Shown: one piece after another, positions 46,972 through 56,454 of the stretch
How the letters are laid out: each line of letters starts with the position of its first letter
Position numbering within the stretch: the first letter of the stretch is position 1
Source of the DNA: Rhizobium herbae
GTDB lineage: Bacteria; Pseudomonadota; Alphaproteobacteria; Rhizobiales; Rhizobiaceae
Direction: 5' to 3'
Length of the DNA: 64,000 bases
NCBI RefSeq assembly: GCF_019511375.1
Contig: NZ_JAEUAO010000002.1
Location: forward strand, 806,001-870,000
Translations under genes and position numbers: made by a program
Notes under the pieces: generated by a model
Seen by the model: only the letters and a program-made list of their open reading frames with translations
The model's database searches: none
Told to the model about the DNA's origin: nothing

Positions 46972-47886
46972 TCAGGCGGGCCAGATGGCGTTGGCCGCGG
47001 CGGCAAGGCCATGGCGAACGGCTTCATCGGCATCGATGATCACGGGTTTGAGGTCGAGGGCCGACAGGGCGGATTGATAAAGGCCTGCAAGCGCACCGGA
47101 TGCGACGAGGCAGACGCCGCTGCCGGGTTTGGCAGTCGAGAGCGCGCCGGCGATTTCGAGGCCGATCAGTGTGCCGGAGAGCCGCGCCTTGGCAGCCTGC
47201 GCGCTCAGTTCATGCAGCAACTGGCCGCTGCGCACGGCAAACACCAGATTAGTGGCGAGGGCGGGGCTTTTCGCGGCTTTGGCGACGGCGCCGAGAAACA
47301 CGGGATCGTCAACATCAAAGGAGCCGCCATCCGCGACCGCGTGGCTGAGGATCGAATGTTTGGAGATGACGTCGAACAGCTCGCCCGTCATGAAGGTCGA
47401 GAACCCGTCGACGATGCCGCCGGTGATGCGCACCCACTTGCTGTGCGTGCCCGGCATGCAGACGAGATGGCTGCCGCTTCCCAGCCGGGCGCCGAGCAAT
47501 TGCGTTTCCTCGCCGCGCATCACGTCGGGCGCCGCTTCGCTGCGCTGGGCCAGGCCGGGCAGAATGCGGATATCGCGATTGGCGTCGGTCACCGTGACCG
47601 CCGCCTTGACGATGCCGGTCAAGGGCGCAGGGGTATCGAGATAGCCCGCCTCGACCCAGCCCTGGCGTGCCCCGGCCATGCCGCAGATGACCACCGGCAG
47701 ATGCGGCGGGGCCGAAACGGCGGCGAGATGCGTTTCGAGGATCGAAGAGAAGCCGGTCTTTGCCGCCGTTGTCATGCCTTCGCCGCTGCGGCGTTCGGCC
47801 AGGACTTCGCCGCTCTCGCTGACGATCCACAGGCGGAAGCTCGATGTCCCCCAGTCCACCGCGGCATAGGATGCTGCCGTCATCAA
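46972..47886 (-). CDS. dgoK: 2-dehydro-3-deoxygalactonokinase
   Basis: Phosphorylates 2-keto-3-deoxygalactonate to KDPGal, the aldolase substrate. The 304-aa ASKHA-fold kinase begins AAVDWGTSSFRLWIVSESG, then shows VVICGMAGARQGWVEAGYL and CMPGTHSKWVRITGGIVDGF. Two adjacent ATG codons at 47886 and 47883 could start it; GGAGG precedes them. Its start overlaps the stop of the upstream SDR gene, a sign of translational coupling. Confidence 0.93.
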   Translation of the reverse strand: MMTAASYAAVDWGTSSFRLWIVSESGEVLAERRSGEGMTTAAKTGFSSILETHLAAVSAPPHLPVVICGMAGARQGWVEAGYLDTPAPLTGIVKAAVTVTDANRDIRILPGLAQRSEAAPDVMRGEETQLLGARLGSGSHLVCMPGTHSKWVRITGGIVDGFSTFMTGELFDVISKHSILSHAVADGGSFDVDDPVFLGAVAKAAKSPALATNLVFAVRSGQLLHELSAQAAKARLSGTLIGLEIAGALSTAKPGSGVCLVASGALAGLYQSALSALDLKPVIIDADEAVRHGLAAAANAIWPA

Positions 47887-48653
47887 AATACGCCTCCGTC
47901 AATGATCATCGTCTGTGCCGTCATTCGCGCCGAACAATCTGAGGCGAGATAGAGGCAGGGCCCCACCATATCCTCCGCAACGAGCGTGTGCTTCAGGCAT
48001 TGTTTTTCCAGCATGCCGGCAATCGCGGCGTCGTCCAGCCACAGCTTCTTCTGTCGCTCGGTCACCACCATGCCAGGCAGCACCGCGTTGACGCGGATGT
48101 CCTCTGGTCCGAGCTTGCCGGCAAGCGACTTGGTCAGACCGATGATGCCGGCCTTGGCGGCCGCATAGGCCGGGATGTCCCCCATGTTGAGCATGAAGGC
48201 GATCGAGGAGAAATTGATGATCGATCCACCGCCGGCCCGGCGCATGTGCGGCACTGCGGCCTGGCTCATGAAGAAAACGTGCCGCAGGTTGACGGCCAGG
48301 CTTTCATCCCAGCTTGCCTCTGTCACTTCCTCCAGCAATTGCCGATCATCGCGCGCGGCATTGTTGATAAGGACGCTGAGAGAACCGACCGCTTCAGCGG
48401 CGCTGTCGACAATAGAGGCGAGAGACTGTGTATCCCGAAGATCGGCCCGGATGAATATCGGAGCATGTGCGACAACCGGGGCGAGTTGGTCAACGAGCGC
48501 GTCGCTTGCCGTTTCGGCAATGTCGATGAAAGCCACCCGCGCGCCTTGCCGGGCAAAGCCCTCGACGAGGGCGGCGCCGATCCCCGAGCCGCCGCCGGTG
48601 ATGAGGACGCCACGACCCTCAAGGTCGGGAAACTGTGCGGCGGGCAAGGCCAT
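47883..48653 (-). CDS. SDR family oxidoreductase, probable galactose dehydrogenase
   Basis: A 256-aa NAD(P)-dependent short-chain dehydrogenase. It has GVLITGGGSGIGAALVEGFA (cofactor loop), LSVLINNAARDDR, the catalytic SIINFSSIAF with Ser, YAAAKAGIIGLTKSLAG (YxxxK), and the C-terminal MIIDGGVF. As first gene of an operon with lactonase, kinase and aldolase, it most likely oxidises D-galactose (or a similar sugar) to its lactone. This is inferred from context. ATG at 48653 is preferred because GGGAGA lies just before it. Confidence 0.85.
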   Translation of the reverse strand: MALPAAQFPDLEGRGVLITGGGSGIGAALVEGFARQGARVAFIDIAETASDALVDQLAPVVAHAPIFIRADLRDTQSLASIVDSAAEAVGSLSVLINNAARDDRQLLEEVTEASWDESLAVNLRHVFFMSQAAVPHMRRAGGGSIINFSSIAFMLNMGDIPAYAAAKAGIIGLTKSLAGKLGPEDIRVNAVLPGMVVTERQKKLWLDDAAIAGMLEKQCLKHTLVAEDMVGPCLYLASDCSARMTAQTMIIDGGVF

Positions 48654-48713
48654 TGTATGTTGCTCTCCCTGATGCACGCTTCCCGAAAATCGGCTTGCAA
48701 TTGCATCCAGTCG

Positions 48714-48730
48714 GTTCCATTATGTGGAAC
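48714..48730. promoter_or_regulatory. IclR-type operator candidate
   Basis: GTTCC-ATTATGT-GGAAC, a perfect 5-base inverted repeat resembling the TGGAAA/TTTCCA half-sites of IclR-family regulators, with a further ATTTGGAATTAT just downstream. It lies between the sugar catabolic operon and the divergent IclR gene. Confidence 0.5.
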
Positions 48731-48816
48731 TGACTCTTACTATTTGGAATTATCGCGCCACGGCCGAGCGCTTGTCAAGATCGCGTCGGCGGTGAACCGG
48801 TGCAACGAAACGGATC

Positions 48817-49620
48817 ATGACTGGCGAAATGCACTCCTCTCTAGGGACTGAGAATAGCGGCACGGGCACGCTGGGCAAGGCTCTGTCAGTGCTCGAGATC
48901 GTGGTGAGTTCGGACAGGCCGCTTCGCTTCATCGAGATCCTCGCCTTGTCGGACCAGCCGCGCGGCACGCTGCATCGCCACCTGGCGCATCTGGTCGAGG
49001 AGGGGCTTCTCATTCAGGGGCGGGACCTCTGCTACGAACCGGGCCTGCGGCTCTTGAAATTCGCCTATCGGTCGTGGTCGAAAAACCAGTTCAGGGCGGT
49101 GGCCGCGCCGCATCTGAGCAAGCTGCACGAGGAAACCGGCGAGACGGTGCATCTGGGCGTGCTGCGCGGCACGGAAATCATCTATGTCGACAAGGTCGAA
49201 AGCCGCCAGACGGTTCGGATGGGATCTCAGATCGGTAATGCATCACCCGTCTATTGCACCGGTCTTGGCAAGGCGGCCCTGTCCGTGCTGCCGCAAGACC
49301 GTCTCGCCGAGACGCTGGGCAAACTCACCTTTCATCGCTTTACCGCCAATACACATCTTTCCGTTGCCGCATTGAAACGCGATCTGGACGAGGCGCGACT
49401 GCGTGGTTATGCCTTTGACCGTGAAGAACATGAAACGGAAATTCGCTGTGTTGCAGCTGCAATCCACGATACCCGTTTCGATCTCGTCGGCGGCATTTCT
49501 GTAACGGGGCCGGCTTACCGTGTGACAATGGAACAACTGGAGATCTGGGCCCACGCCGTTCGCCGGGCGGCGATGGCCATCAGCGAAGATGTGGAAGTTC
49601 GTCTGGGGCCGGGGCGTTAG
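48817..49620 (+). CDS. IclR family transcriptional regulator
   Basis: A 267-aa regulator. The winged HTH is at about residues 15-75 (LGKALSVLEIVVSSDRPLRF, then LSDQPRGTLHRHLAHLVEEG). The effector domain spans about 80-260 (FRAVAAPHLSKLHEETGETV, then VYCTGLGKAALSVL). It is divergent from the galactose/galactonate operon across 163 bases that contain an inverted repeat. It probably represses that operon until a sugar intermediate appears, as IclR-type galactonate regulators do elsewhere. Confidence 0.92.
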   Translation: MTGEMHSSLGTENSGTGTLGKALSVLEIVVSSDRPLRFIEILALSDQPRGTLHRHLAHLVEEGLLIQGRDLCYEPGLRLLKFAYRSWSKNQFRAVAAPHLSKLHEETGETVHLGVLRGTEIIYVDKVESRQTVRMGSQIGNASPVYCTGLGKAALSVLPQDRLAETLGKLTFHRFTANTHLSVAALKRDLDEARLRGYAFDREEHETEIRCVAAAIHDTRFDLVGGISVTGPAYRVTMEQLEIWAHAVRRAAMAISEDVEVRLGPGR

Positions 49621-49834
49621 GGTTGTATTTGCCTTTCCGGTTAAATTAGGCACACCCGCTGGACGCAGGGAAAGCGGAGTTGTAGGTTCAACTATCAGAT
49701 TCGGTGCCTGCTGACATTCGATTCGCTGCCTCGAAATGGCTTCGGCGGCTTGCCGGGAAACGAAAAGGTCTCAGCGCAGCGGAACGGTTTCTTTGCGAAC
49801 GTCGAACCTATTGGCTGTGCGTCTGGAGGTGAAA

Positions 49835-50575
49835 ATGGTCGATTTCAGCCGACATCTGTCCTCCCTCGTGCGTTCCGCCGTTCCGCGGATTACGGAGCCT
49901 TTGACACGGGAAGCCGATATCCGTCAGGCGCTGGTGCAGGTCTCGGATGTATACGGATTTCATGGCTTCATTGTCATGGTTGTCCCGTCCCGGTCCTGTC
50001 GAAGGCTGGCTGAATCGATTGTCATGACCAACTGGCCCAAGGATCTCCTGAGCAGCTATGACGCTGCCAGCATGATGACCAGCAGCCCCGTGATCGAGCG
50101 GTTGCGGCGCAGCACGATCCCCTTCACCTATGACACGGCGCTGGAGTCGCACAGGCGCTGCCACGGCAAGGACAATCCCGTGCTTAACCTGTTCGAACGC
50201 GTCCATCTGGGGCGTGGCGTCTACATCCCGGTTCACGACGTCCACGGCACATGCGGCGCCGTGGGCTTCGGCGGCGATCGCGAGGTGGTAAACGCCGGCG
50301 AATTGAAGGAACTGACCTTCATTGCGTCTCATTTGTTCGGTCGCCTGAGTGAGATAAGGGAAATCCGCAGCCGGAGGCCCGCTGGCTTGTCGCGCCGCGA
50401 GATCGAATGCCTGCACTGGGCGGCGGCGGGCAAGACCACCACCGAAATGGCAAAAATCCTGGATCTTTCCGAATATACCGTCAATCATTACTTGAGCCGT
50501 GCAACGCGCAAGCTGGATTCCGTCAACCGTGTACAGACTGTGGCGAAGGCGATACGCGCCGGACTGATCAACTGA
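49835..50575 (+). CDS. LuxR-type regulator with autoinducer-binding-like domain (tandem copy 1)
   Basis: A 246-aa regulator. Residues 15-170 look like the LuxR autoinducer-binding fold (QALVQVSDVYGFHGFIVMVV, then YIPVHDVHGTCGAVGFGG). The C-terminal HTH spans about 180-245 (LSRREIECLHWAAAGKTTTE, then LSEYTVNHYLSRATRKLD). Positions that contact acyl-homoserine lactones in TraR, as aligned by eye, are not conserved. No luxI is nearby. CTGGAGGTG lies just before ATG at 49835. A paralogue follows after 114 bases. VisN/VisR, a tandem LuxR pair that controls motility in rhizobia, has this layout, but no flagellar genes are here. Confidence 0.87.
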   Translation: MVDFSRHLSSLVRSAVPRITEPLTREADIRQALVQVSDVYGFHGFIVMVVPSRSCRRLAESIVMTNWPKDLLSSYDAASMMTSSPVIERLRRSTIPFTYDTALESHRRCHGKDNPVLNLFERVHLGRGVYIPVHDVHGTCGAVGFGGDREVVNAGELKELTFIASHLFGRLSEIREIRSRRPAGLSRREIECLHWAAAGKTTTEMAKILDLSEYTVNHYLSRATRKLDSVNRVQTVAKAIRAGLIN

Positions 50576-50689
50576 GAAATTGCATATGGATAGCAGCAGG
50601 AAAACCGGCATGGTGAGTGGGTCGCTCCCCGGGGCAAGCGGAAGCCCGGTCGGCGCACACGACGCGCCACGGTGCGGTGGAGACTGCGA

Positions 50690-51445
50690 ATGCGCGACAC
50701 TCTGATGGCGGAATCGGTGGAAAAAGAGCAGCCGCGCGGCGGTGATTTCGCATCCGAGATTGCAGCGCTGGAAACGCAGTTCGACGCAATCCGCTACATG
50801 AAGAAAACGACTCAGGCTTTCGGCTTCAAGACGTTTCTCATCTGCATGGTGCCCTCCTTCGATGCCGAAAAGCTTGCCAGCGCCGCCATCCTGTCGAACA
50901 TGCCGGCTGAGTTGATGGGCAAGTACGACAGTATCTCCGTTCTCAAGCACTCCACGGGTATCCGTCGCTTGCGCGAGACCACGACGCCGTTCCAGTTGAC
51001 GGTTGAGGAGTGGGAGAAGGAAGCCGGCCGACCCGCGCAGACGAACGAATATATCGCCCTGCTGCGGGAGCACGGCATCTTCCAGGCCAATTACTTTCCG
51101 GTGCATGACGCCGATGGCAGCCGTGCCACCGTCATCTGGATGGGAAAACGCGTCGATCTGCCGATGACGGCGATGATGGAACTGCAGATGATTGCCATTC
51201 ACGTCTATAACCGCCTGACGGAGATCGGCTCGTTCTGGAAGGATACCAACGTCGCGCTGTCGGAGCGAGAGATCCAATGCCTCAGCTGGACGGCGGCGGG
51301 TAAGACCAGCTCCGAGATCGCTGGAATCCTCGGATTGTCCGAGCACACAGTCAATCACTACCTCAACCATGTCAGCAAGAAGCTGGACGCCGTCAACCGT
51401 ACCCAGGCCGTCGTCAAGGCGATGAAGAAAGGCTATATTAGCTGA
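50690..51445 (+). CDS. LuxR-type regulator with autoinducer-binding-like domain (tandem copy 2)
   Basis: A 251-aa paralogue of the preceding regulator. The sensory part holds IRYMKKTTQAFGFKTFLICM and NYFPVHDADGSRATVIWMGK. The HTH at about 185-250 has LSEREIQCLSWTAAGKTSSE and LSEHTVNHYLNHVSKKLDAV. The two HTHs are close to each other while the sensory parts differ, suggesting a duplicated pair that has split its input. ATG at 50690 has GGAG seven bases upstream; GTG at 50672 and ATG at 50705 are alternatives. A 470-base gap with a candidate small RNA follows. Confidence 0.86.
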   Translation: MRDTLMAESVEKEQPRGGDFASEIAALETQFDAIRYMKKTTQAFGFKTFLICMVPSFDAEKLASAAILSNMPAELMGKYDSISVLKHSTGIRRLRETTTPFQLTVEEWEKEAGRPAQTNEYIALLREHGIFQANYFPVHDADGSRATVIWMGKRVDLPMTAMMELQMIAIHVYNRLTEIGSFWKDTNVALSEREIQCLSWTAAGKTSSEIAGILGLSEHTVNHYLNHVSKKLDAVNRTQAVVKAMKKGYIS

Positions 51446-51644
51446 CTTCGCGGGATTGCCGCGCCGCCGGGCGCCACGACGCCTGGCACGAATTCGATCA
51501 GGATATCGGCAACCGCAGTGCGGTTGTCCTAAAAATCGGCAATCCGGCAGCAGCGCGGCGCATTTGCCCAATAACTATGCGACCCCGATGCTGCAAAGCA
51601 GCAACATTCGAATGGAACCGTTGCATTTCAAGACTTTCCGAAAC

Positions 51645-51660
51645 TGGCACGGTTCCTGCT
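51645..51660 (+). promoter_or_regulatory. Sigma-54 (RpoN) promoter candidate
   Basis: TGGCACGGTTCCTGCT matches the RpoN consensus TGGCACG-N4-TTGCW with one mismatch. The -24 GG (51646-51647) and -12 GC (51658-51659) are spaced correctly. The expected start, about 12 bases on, falls at the first base-paired segment of a folded region. Confidence 0.65.
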
Positions 51661-51670
51661 TTCTAAGATG

Positions 51671-51791
51671 CAGGTCCAGAGGGGACTGCAATAATAAGAC
51701 TGCGCCCATGAAGGTCGCGAGAGACAAGGCCGCTTTCAGCCCAAGGTGATCCCGGATGTACGGACACCACAGGCCGGAAGCGGCCTTTCTT
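51671..51791 (+). ncRNA. Candidate sigma-54-driven small RNA with intrinsic terminator
   Basis: No protein gene lies in 51446-51915. A set of hairpins occurs here: GCAG-G-TCC/GGA-CTGC (51670-51689); GCG-C-CC/GG-T-CGC (51702-51718); and a long terminator-like stem AAGGCCGCTT (51726-51735) with AAGCGGCCTT (51778-51787), ending in TTTCTT. Inside the last stem is a nested hairpin, GGTG-A-TCC/GGA-CACC (51745-51768). The sigma-54 promoter upstream fits a start near 51671, giving about 120 nt. Alternatively, it could be the mrp leader or a terminator of the LuxR gene. I cannot assign an Rfam family from memory. Confidence 0.5.
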
Positions 51792-51915
51792 ATGCAGCCT
51801 GTTTTTCTGTGCGGGCGCATTGGCGAAACACGCCCGCTCGACTATCTAAATGTCACGCATCGTTTTGAAACAGGCAGCAGGCAAACCAGCCGCGCCGGCG
51901 GCAGGAGTGAATGAC

Positions 51916-53097
51916 ATGGCAGACGTCACCAAGGAACAGGTCCTCGAAAAGCTGAAGGGCGTGCGCGGTCCGGATATGGACGGCAATATCGTCGATATGG
52001 GTCTTGTCTCCGATGTCTTCATCTCCGATTCCAAGGTCTATTTCTCAATTACCGTACCGGCCGAACGCGCCCGCGAACTCGATCCGCTGCGCGCCGCAGC
52101 CGAGCGGGTGGTCAAGGAAATTCCAGGCGTCAAGGGCGCCATGGTGGCGTTGACCGCCGACAGGAAGGCGACGCCATCCTCGGCGCCGGTCCAGAGGCCC
52201 GCCTCAGCACCGTCCCACGCCGGGCATTCCCATGCGGGGCATACGCACGCCGCGGCTCCCGGCCAGCGCCCTGCAGGTCCGGCAAAGGCCGGCATCCCGG
52301 GCGTCGGCGCGATCATCGCTGTGGCATCCGGCAAGGGCGGTGTCGGCAAATCGACGACGTCGGTCAACCTTGCGCTGGCGCTGAAGGCCAATGGCCTGCG
52401 CGTCGGCATTCTCGATGCCGATATCTACGGCCCCTCCATGCCGCGCCTCCTGAAGATTTCCGGCCGTCCGCAGCAGATCGAAGGCCGGATGATCCGGCCG
52501 ATGGAAAATTACGGCCTGAAGGTAATGTCGATGGGCTTCCTCGTCGACGAGGAGGTCGCAATGATCTGGCGCGGGCCGATGATCCAGTCGGCACTGCTGC
52601 AGATGTTGCGCGAAGTGGCCTGGGGCGATCTTGACGTGCTCGTCGTCGACATGCCGCCAGGCACCGGCGACGCGCAACTGACCATGGCCCAGCAGGTTCC
52701 GCTCGCCGGCGCCGTCATCGTCTCGACACCGCAGGACCTGGCGCTGATCGATGCCCGCAAGGGGCTTGCGATGTTCCGCAAGGTCGAGGTGCCGGTGTTC
52801 GGCATCGTCGAGAACATGAGCTATTTCATCGCGCCCGATACCGGCGCCCGCTACGACATCTTCGGCCATGGCGGCGCCCGCAAGGAGGCCGAGCGCATCG
52901 GCGTGCCGTTCCTGGGCGAGGTGCCGCTGACGATCGGCATCCGTGAAACCTCCGACGCCGGCACGCCGGTGGTCGTCTCCGAGCCGGACAGCGAGATTAC
53001 CAGGGCTTACCGCGAGATCGCCCGGAAAGTATGGGATCAGATCTCCGCTCAGAAGGCCGATACGTCGCGGGCCATGCCGAGCATCGTTTTCGAATAG
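51916..53097 (+). CDS. mrp: Mrp/ApbC family iron-sulfur carrier P-loop ATPase
   Basis: A 393-aa ATPase that loads Fe-S clusters onto target proteins. A MIP18-like (DUF59) domain is at residues 1-80 (DGNIVDMGLVSDVFISDSKV). A His/Ala/Pro-rich linker follows (HAGHSHAGHTHAA), then the ATPase with Walker A GKGGVGKSTTSVNLALAL near residue 140 and VLVVDMPPGTGDAQLTM. The family's usual CxxC cluster ligands are not evident in the C-terminal part. I chose ATG at 51916, with GGAGTG upstream. The His-rich linker may bind metal, which is inference. Confidence 0.93.
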   Translation: MADVTKEQVLEKLKGVRGPDMDGNIVDMGLVSDVFISDSKVYFSITVPAERARELDPLRAAAERVVKEIPGVKGAMVALTADRKATPSSAPVQRPASAPSHAGHSHAGHTHAAAPGQRPAGPAKAGIPGVGAIIAVASGKGGVGKSTTSVNLALALKANGLRVGILDADIYGPSMPRLLKISGRPQQIEGRMIRPMENYGLKVMSMGFLVDEEVAMIWRGPMIQSALLQMLREVAWGDLDVLVVDMPPGTGDAQLTMAQQVPLAGAVIVSTPQDLALIDARKGLAMFRKVEVPVFGIVENMSYFIAPDTGARYDIFGHGGARKEAERIGVPFLGEVPLTIGIRETSDAGTPVVVSEPDSEITRAYREIARKVWDQISAQKADTSRAMPSIVFE

Positions 53098-53501
53098 CGG
53101 TTCGCGTCCCTCCCGTCGCGGTTATGCACGCAGCGCATTTCGGAAATGCGTCGCTTCCGCGGTGACAAGTGACAATCGATCGGATAGCGTCGTTAAGTCT
53201 TTGGGCGACATTGTGGCACTTTGCCACTTTCTCCATTGATTTTGAATTTGCCTTGCTCCATATGCCTCCCCGCATCCGCAAGGATGAACATCAGCGGTGC
53301 TGCCCTCCGTCGGGCTCCGCGTGACCGTGATGACCGATTGAGCCTAAACGACGAGAGTTTCCAGATGCCGCGCGCAGCTTTGATGTCATACGGCGGGGAT
53401 TGTCCGGCTCGCCACAACACGGCCGTAGCTTCCGCCCGTTCGCATGGCGGAGCGGTCATCGGTTGCGCCGGCTTTACTGGCGCGCATGCAAGGGCGCCGG
53501 A
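53098..53501. other. Intergenic gap without a supported gene
   Basis: These 404 bases between mrp and the CorA gene show no convincing coding region. A perfect short palindrome, CGCATTT-CGG-AAATGCG, lies at 53134-53150 without a T-run. GTGGCA/TGCCAC at about 53214-53226 is another small dyad. The gap probably holds the promoter of the transporter gene; I see no Mg riboswitch fold. Confidence 0.5.
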
Positions 53502-54479
53502 ATGATCACTGCCTATCGCGACAATGGGGAAGCCATCGTGATCAGCGCGGTGAAGCCTCCCGCTTCCCTGCCAGCCGATATCGTCTGGATCGACATGCTG
53601 CGTCCGGACAAGGCGGAGGATTTCCTGGTCGAAAGCTTTCTCGGCATCGAGGTGCCGACCCGCGAGGACATGAAGGACATCGAACCCTCCAGCCGTCTCT
53701 ACACGGCAGAGGATGCGGTGTTCATGACCGCGTCGCTTGTCTACAAGGCCGACACCAGCCGTCCGGAATTGACCGACGTCGCCTTCATCCTGACGCGAGG
53801 AATGCTTGTCACGGTCCGCTACGAGGAGCCGAAGGCGTTCGGCCTGTTCACGGCCGCGATGCACCGCATCCCCGGCGGCTGCGCGACGGGAACAATTCTC
53901 GCGACGCGTCTCTTCGAAACCATCACCGACCGCACGGCGGAAATCCTCGAGAATGCGGTTGCGAAAATCGATGCCTTGTCACTGCAGGTCTTTGGCGAGC
54001 GTCCCGTCGGACAGCGCCGCCCGCCGCAGTACCTCGAAGCCAAGCTGATGGACGTCGCCTCACACCATCGCCTGGTGGCAAAGACGCGTGACAGCCTTGC
54101 CTCACTCTCGCGCGTTCTGACATTTCTCTATACGGTTCCATCCGTGCAGGAAAACAGGGAGGCCACGGAACTCTGCCGCGCCATTTCGCGCGATATCCAG
54201 TCCCTGTCGGAACACGCCTCCTTCATTTCGGGAAACATTACCTTCCTGCTCGACGCCTCTCTCGGCCTCATCAACGTCGAGCAGAACGCGATCATCAAGA
54301 TTTTCTCGATTGCGGCGGTGGTCTTCCTGCCGCCGACCCTGGTTGCCTCGCTGTACGGCATGAACTTCGATGTCATGCCGGAACTGAAATGGACCTTCGG
54401 TTATCCCATGGCTGTCGTCGCCATGGTGATTTCCGCAATTGTCCCGTACTACTTCTTTCGCTGGAAAGGCTGGCTGTAA
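53502..54479 (+). CDS. corA: CorA family magnesium/metal transporter
   Basis: A 325-aa inner-membrane channel for Mg2+ and related divalent ions. The large N-terminal cytoplasmic domain ([20 protein letters not shown] and on) is followed by a long helix. The two C-terminal membrane segments flank the selectivity motif [10 protein letters not shown] (GMN near residue 285). The C-terminus ends FRWKGWL. Translation from ATG at 53502 gives normal length. The kup gene starts 17 bases later, so Mg2+ and K+ transport genes are probably cotranscribed. Confidence 0.94.
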   Translation: MITAYRDNGEAIVISAVKPPASLPADIVWIDMLRPDKAEDFLVESFLGIEVPTREDMKDIEPSSRLYTAEDAVFMTASLVYKADTSRPELTDVAFILTRGMLVTVRYEEPKAFGLFTAAMHRIPGGCATGTILATRLFETITDRTAEILENAVAKIDALSLQVFGERPVGQRRPPQYLEAKLMDVASHHRLVAKTRDSLASLSRVLTFLYTVPSVQENREATELCRAISRDIQSLSEHASFISGNITFLLDASLGLINVEQNAIIKIFSIAAVVFLPPTLVASLYGMNFDVMPELKWTFGYPMAVVAMVISAIVPYYFFRWKGWL

Positions 54480-54496
54480 AAGCCGGAAAAGCTCAT

Positions 54497-56398
54497 ATGT
54501 CCCATTCTGTAGCTACCCACGGAACAGCCGACAAGAATTTGCGGAAGCTTCTGGCTCTTGCGCTTGGTTCGGTCGGCGTTGTCTACGGTGACATCGGCAC
54601 CAGCCCGCTTTATGCCTTCCGCGAAGCCCTGCGTCCGGTAGCCGCAGATGGGGTGGCCCGCATTGAAATCATCGGCCTGATCTCGCTGGTCATCTGGACG
54701 TTGACGATCATCGTCACACTGAAATACGTCCTGTTCCTGCTGCGCGCTGACAATAATGGCGAAGGCGGGACGCTGTCGCTGCTGGCGCTCCTGATGAAAT
54801 ATGTCGGCAGTCATGGGAACCGCCTGTTTTTTCTCGGCATTGCAGGTGCCGCCCTTTTCATCGGCGATGCGATCATTGCGCCGGCCCTGTCCGTGCTTTC
54901 GGCGGTCGAGGGGCTGAAACTGGTCACGCCGACATTTTCGCCCTATGTCGTTCCAATCTCCGTCGTTATCCTGCTTGGGCTTTTCGCGGTCCAGTCCCAT
55001 GGAACGGCCGCCGTTTCGAAATTCTTCGGCCCGATCATGGCGCTTTGGTTCCTGGTTCTGGCCATTGCCGGGATCAGCCACATTCGTGACGACTTCGGTA
55101 TTCTTGCGGCCTTCAATCCCTACTATGCCGTCTTTTTCCTGGTCCATGCCGGCTACGTCGGTATTGTCGTGCTCGGAGCGGTGTTTCTGACGGTGACCGG
55201 CGCCGAGGCGCTCTATGCGGACCTCGGCCATTTTGGCCGCAAGCCGATACAATGGGCCTGGATCGGGCTCGTTTTCCCGTCGCTCGCCCTAAACTATCTG
55301 GGGCAGGGGGCTCTTGTACTGAAGCATCCGGAAGCAATGTCGGATCCCTTTTACCTGATGTTCCCGGAATGGGCCCTGCTGCCGGTCGTTATTCTCGCCA
55401 CCTGTGCGACGATCATTGCGGCCCAGGCCGTCATAACCGGCGCATTCTCCCTGACGCGGCAGGCGATCCATCTCGGCTTCTTGCCGCGCATGGCGATCTT
55501 TCATACCTCGGAGACCCAGACCGGGCAGATCTATCTTCCCAACGTCAACGTGATACTGATGTTCGGCGTCATGCTGCTTGTCTTCATGTTCGGATCGTCC
55601 GAATCGCTGGCAACGGCCTACGGCATCTCCGTGACGGGGGCGATGGTCGTCGATACCCTGCTTGCCTATGAGTTCGTGCGTGTCCGCTGGAACTGGCCGC
55701 TTTCGCTGACGCTGGTTGTCGTTCTGCCGCTTTTATTCCTGGAATTGGTCTTCTTTGGCGCCAACATGCTGAAAGTCCATGATGGCGGCTATGTGCCGGT
55801 GACGATCGCCGCCGCCATCATCCTGGTCATGTGGACGTGGAAGCGGGGCACGAAGCTCCTGCATGACAAGACGCGCCATACCGACATTCCGCTTCTGTCC
55901 TTCGTGAAATCCATCGAGCGCAAGAGCGAGCATGCGCCGGTCTCCGTGCCAGGCACTGCCGTCTTCCTGACCAGCGACCCGGAATCGACACCGGCGGCGC
56001 TCCTGCACAACATCAAGCACAATCACGTCCTGCATGCACAGAACTTTATCCTGACGATCCGTACGGCGAGCGTGCCGATCGTGCCGAAGGACCAGCGCGT
56101 GACGGCCAGCAGCATTTCCGAGCGCTTCAGCCTGCTCGAAATGCATTTCGGCTTCATGGAAACCCAGAACGTCTCGCAGGCGCTTGGCCTTTTCCGCAAG
56201 ACCGGCCTGAAGTTCGACATCATGTCGACCTCCTTCTATCTCGGCCGCCGCAAGCTGGTGCCGGATGCGCAGTCGGGCATGCCGCATTGGCAGGACAGGC
56301 TGTTCATAGCGCTCGCCAACGCCGCAATCGACCCGTCCGATTATTTCCGCCTGCCGACCAACCGCGTGGTGGAACTCGGCTCGCACGTTATCATCTAG
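54497..56398 (+). CDS. kup: Kup-type potassium transporter
   Basis: A 633-aa potassium/proton symporter of the KUP/HAK family. It begins [20 protein letters not shown], with about 12 membrane segments to residue 440 ([40 protein letters not shown]). A soluble C-terminal domain follows ([20 protein letters not shown]). Rhizobia often have two Kup copies. It follows corA closely, and a strong terminator lies 20 bases past its stop. Confidence 0.96.
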   Translation: MSHSVATHGTADKNLRKLLALALGSVGVVYGDIGTSPLYAFREALRPVAADGVARIEIIGLISLVIWTLTIIVTLKYVLFLLRADNNGEGGTLSLLALLMKYVGSHGNRLFFLGIAGAALFIGDAIIAPALSVLSAVEGLKLVTPTFSPYVVPISVVILLGLFAVQSHGTAAVSKFFGPIMALWFLVLAIAGISHIRDDFGILAAFNPYYAVFFLVHAGYVGIVVLGAVFLTVTGAEALYADLGHFGRKPIQWAWIGLVFPSLALNYLGQGALVLKHPEAMSDPFYLMFPEWALLPVVILATCATIIAAQAVITGAFSLTRQAIHLGFLPRMAIFHTSETQTGQIYLPNVNVILMFGVMLLVFMFGSSESLATAYGISVTGAMVVDTLLAYEFVRVRWNWPLSLTLVVVLPLLFLELVFFGANMLKVHDGGYVPVTIAAAIILVMWTWKRGTKLLHDKTRHTDIPLLSFVKSIERKSEHAPVSVPGTAVFLTSDPESTPAALLHNIKHNHVLHAQNFILTIRTASVPIVPKDQRVTASSISERFSLLEMHFGFMETQNVSQALGLFRKTGLKFDIMSTSFYLGRRKLVPDAQSGMPHWQDRLFIALANAAIDPSDYFRLPTNRVVELGSHVII

Positions 56399-56417
56399 CC
56401 GACTGCATCGCCTCAAG

Positions 56418-56454
56418 ACGCCTTCCGCCGCCGGGCAACCGCGGGAGGCGTTTT
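56418..56454 (+). terminator. Intrinsic terminator after kup
   Basis: An 11-pair stem with one G-T wobble (56418-56428 with 56441-56451, loop CGCCGGGCAACC) runs into TTTT at 56451-56454. It closes the corA-kup transcript. Confidence 0.85.

Noticed and set aside
53098..53501. Magnesium-responsive leader before corA
   Set aside because: Only two small palindromes are visible and nothing resembling the ykoK or mgtA leader architecture.
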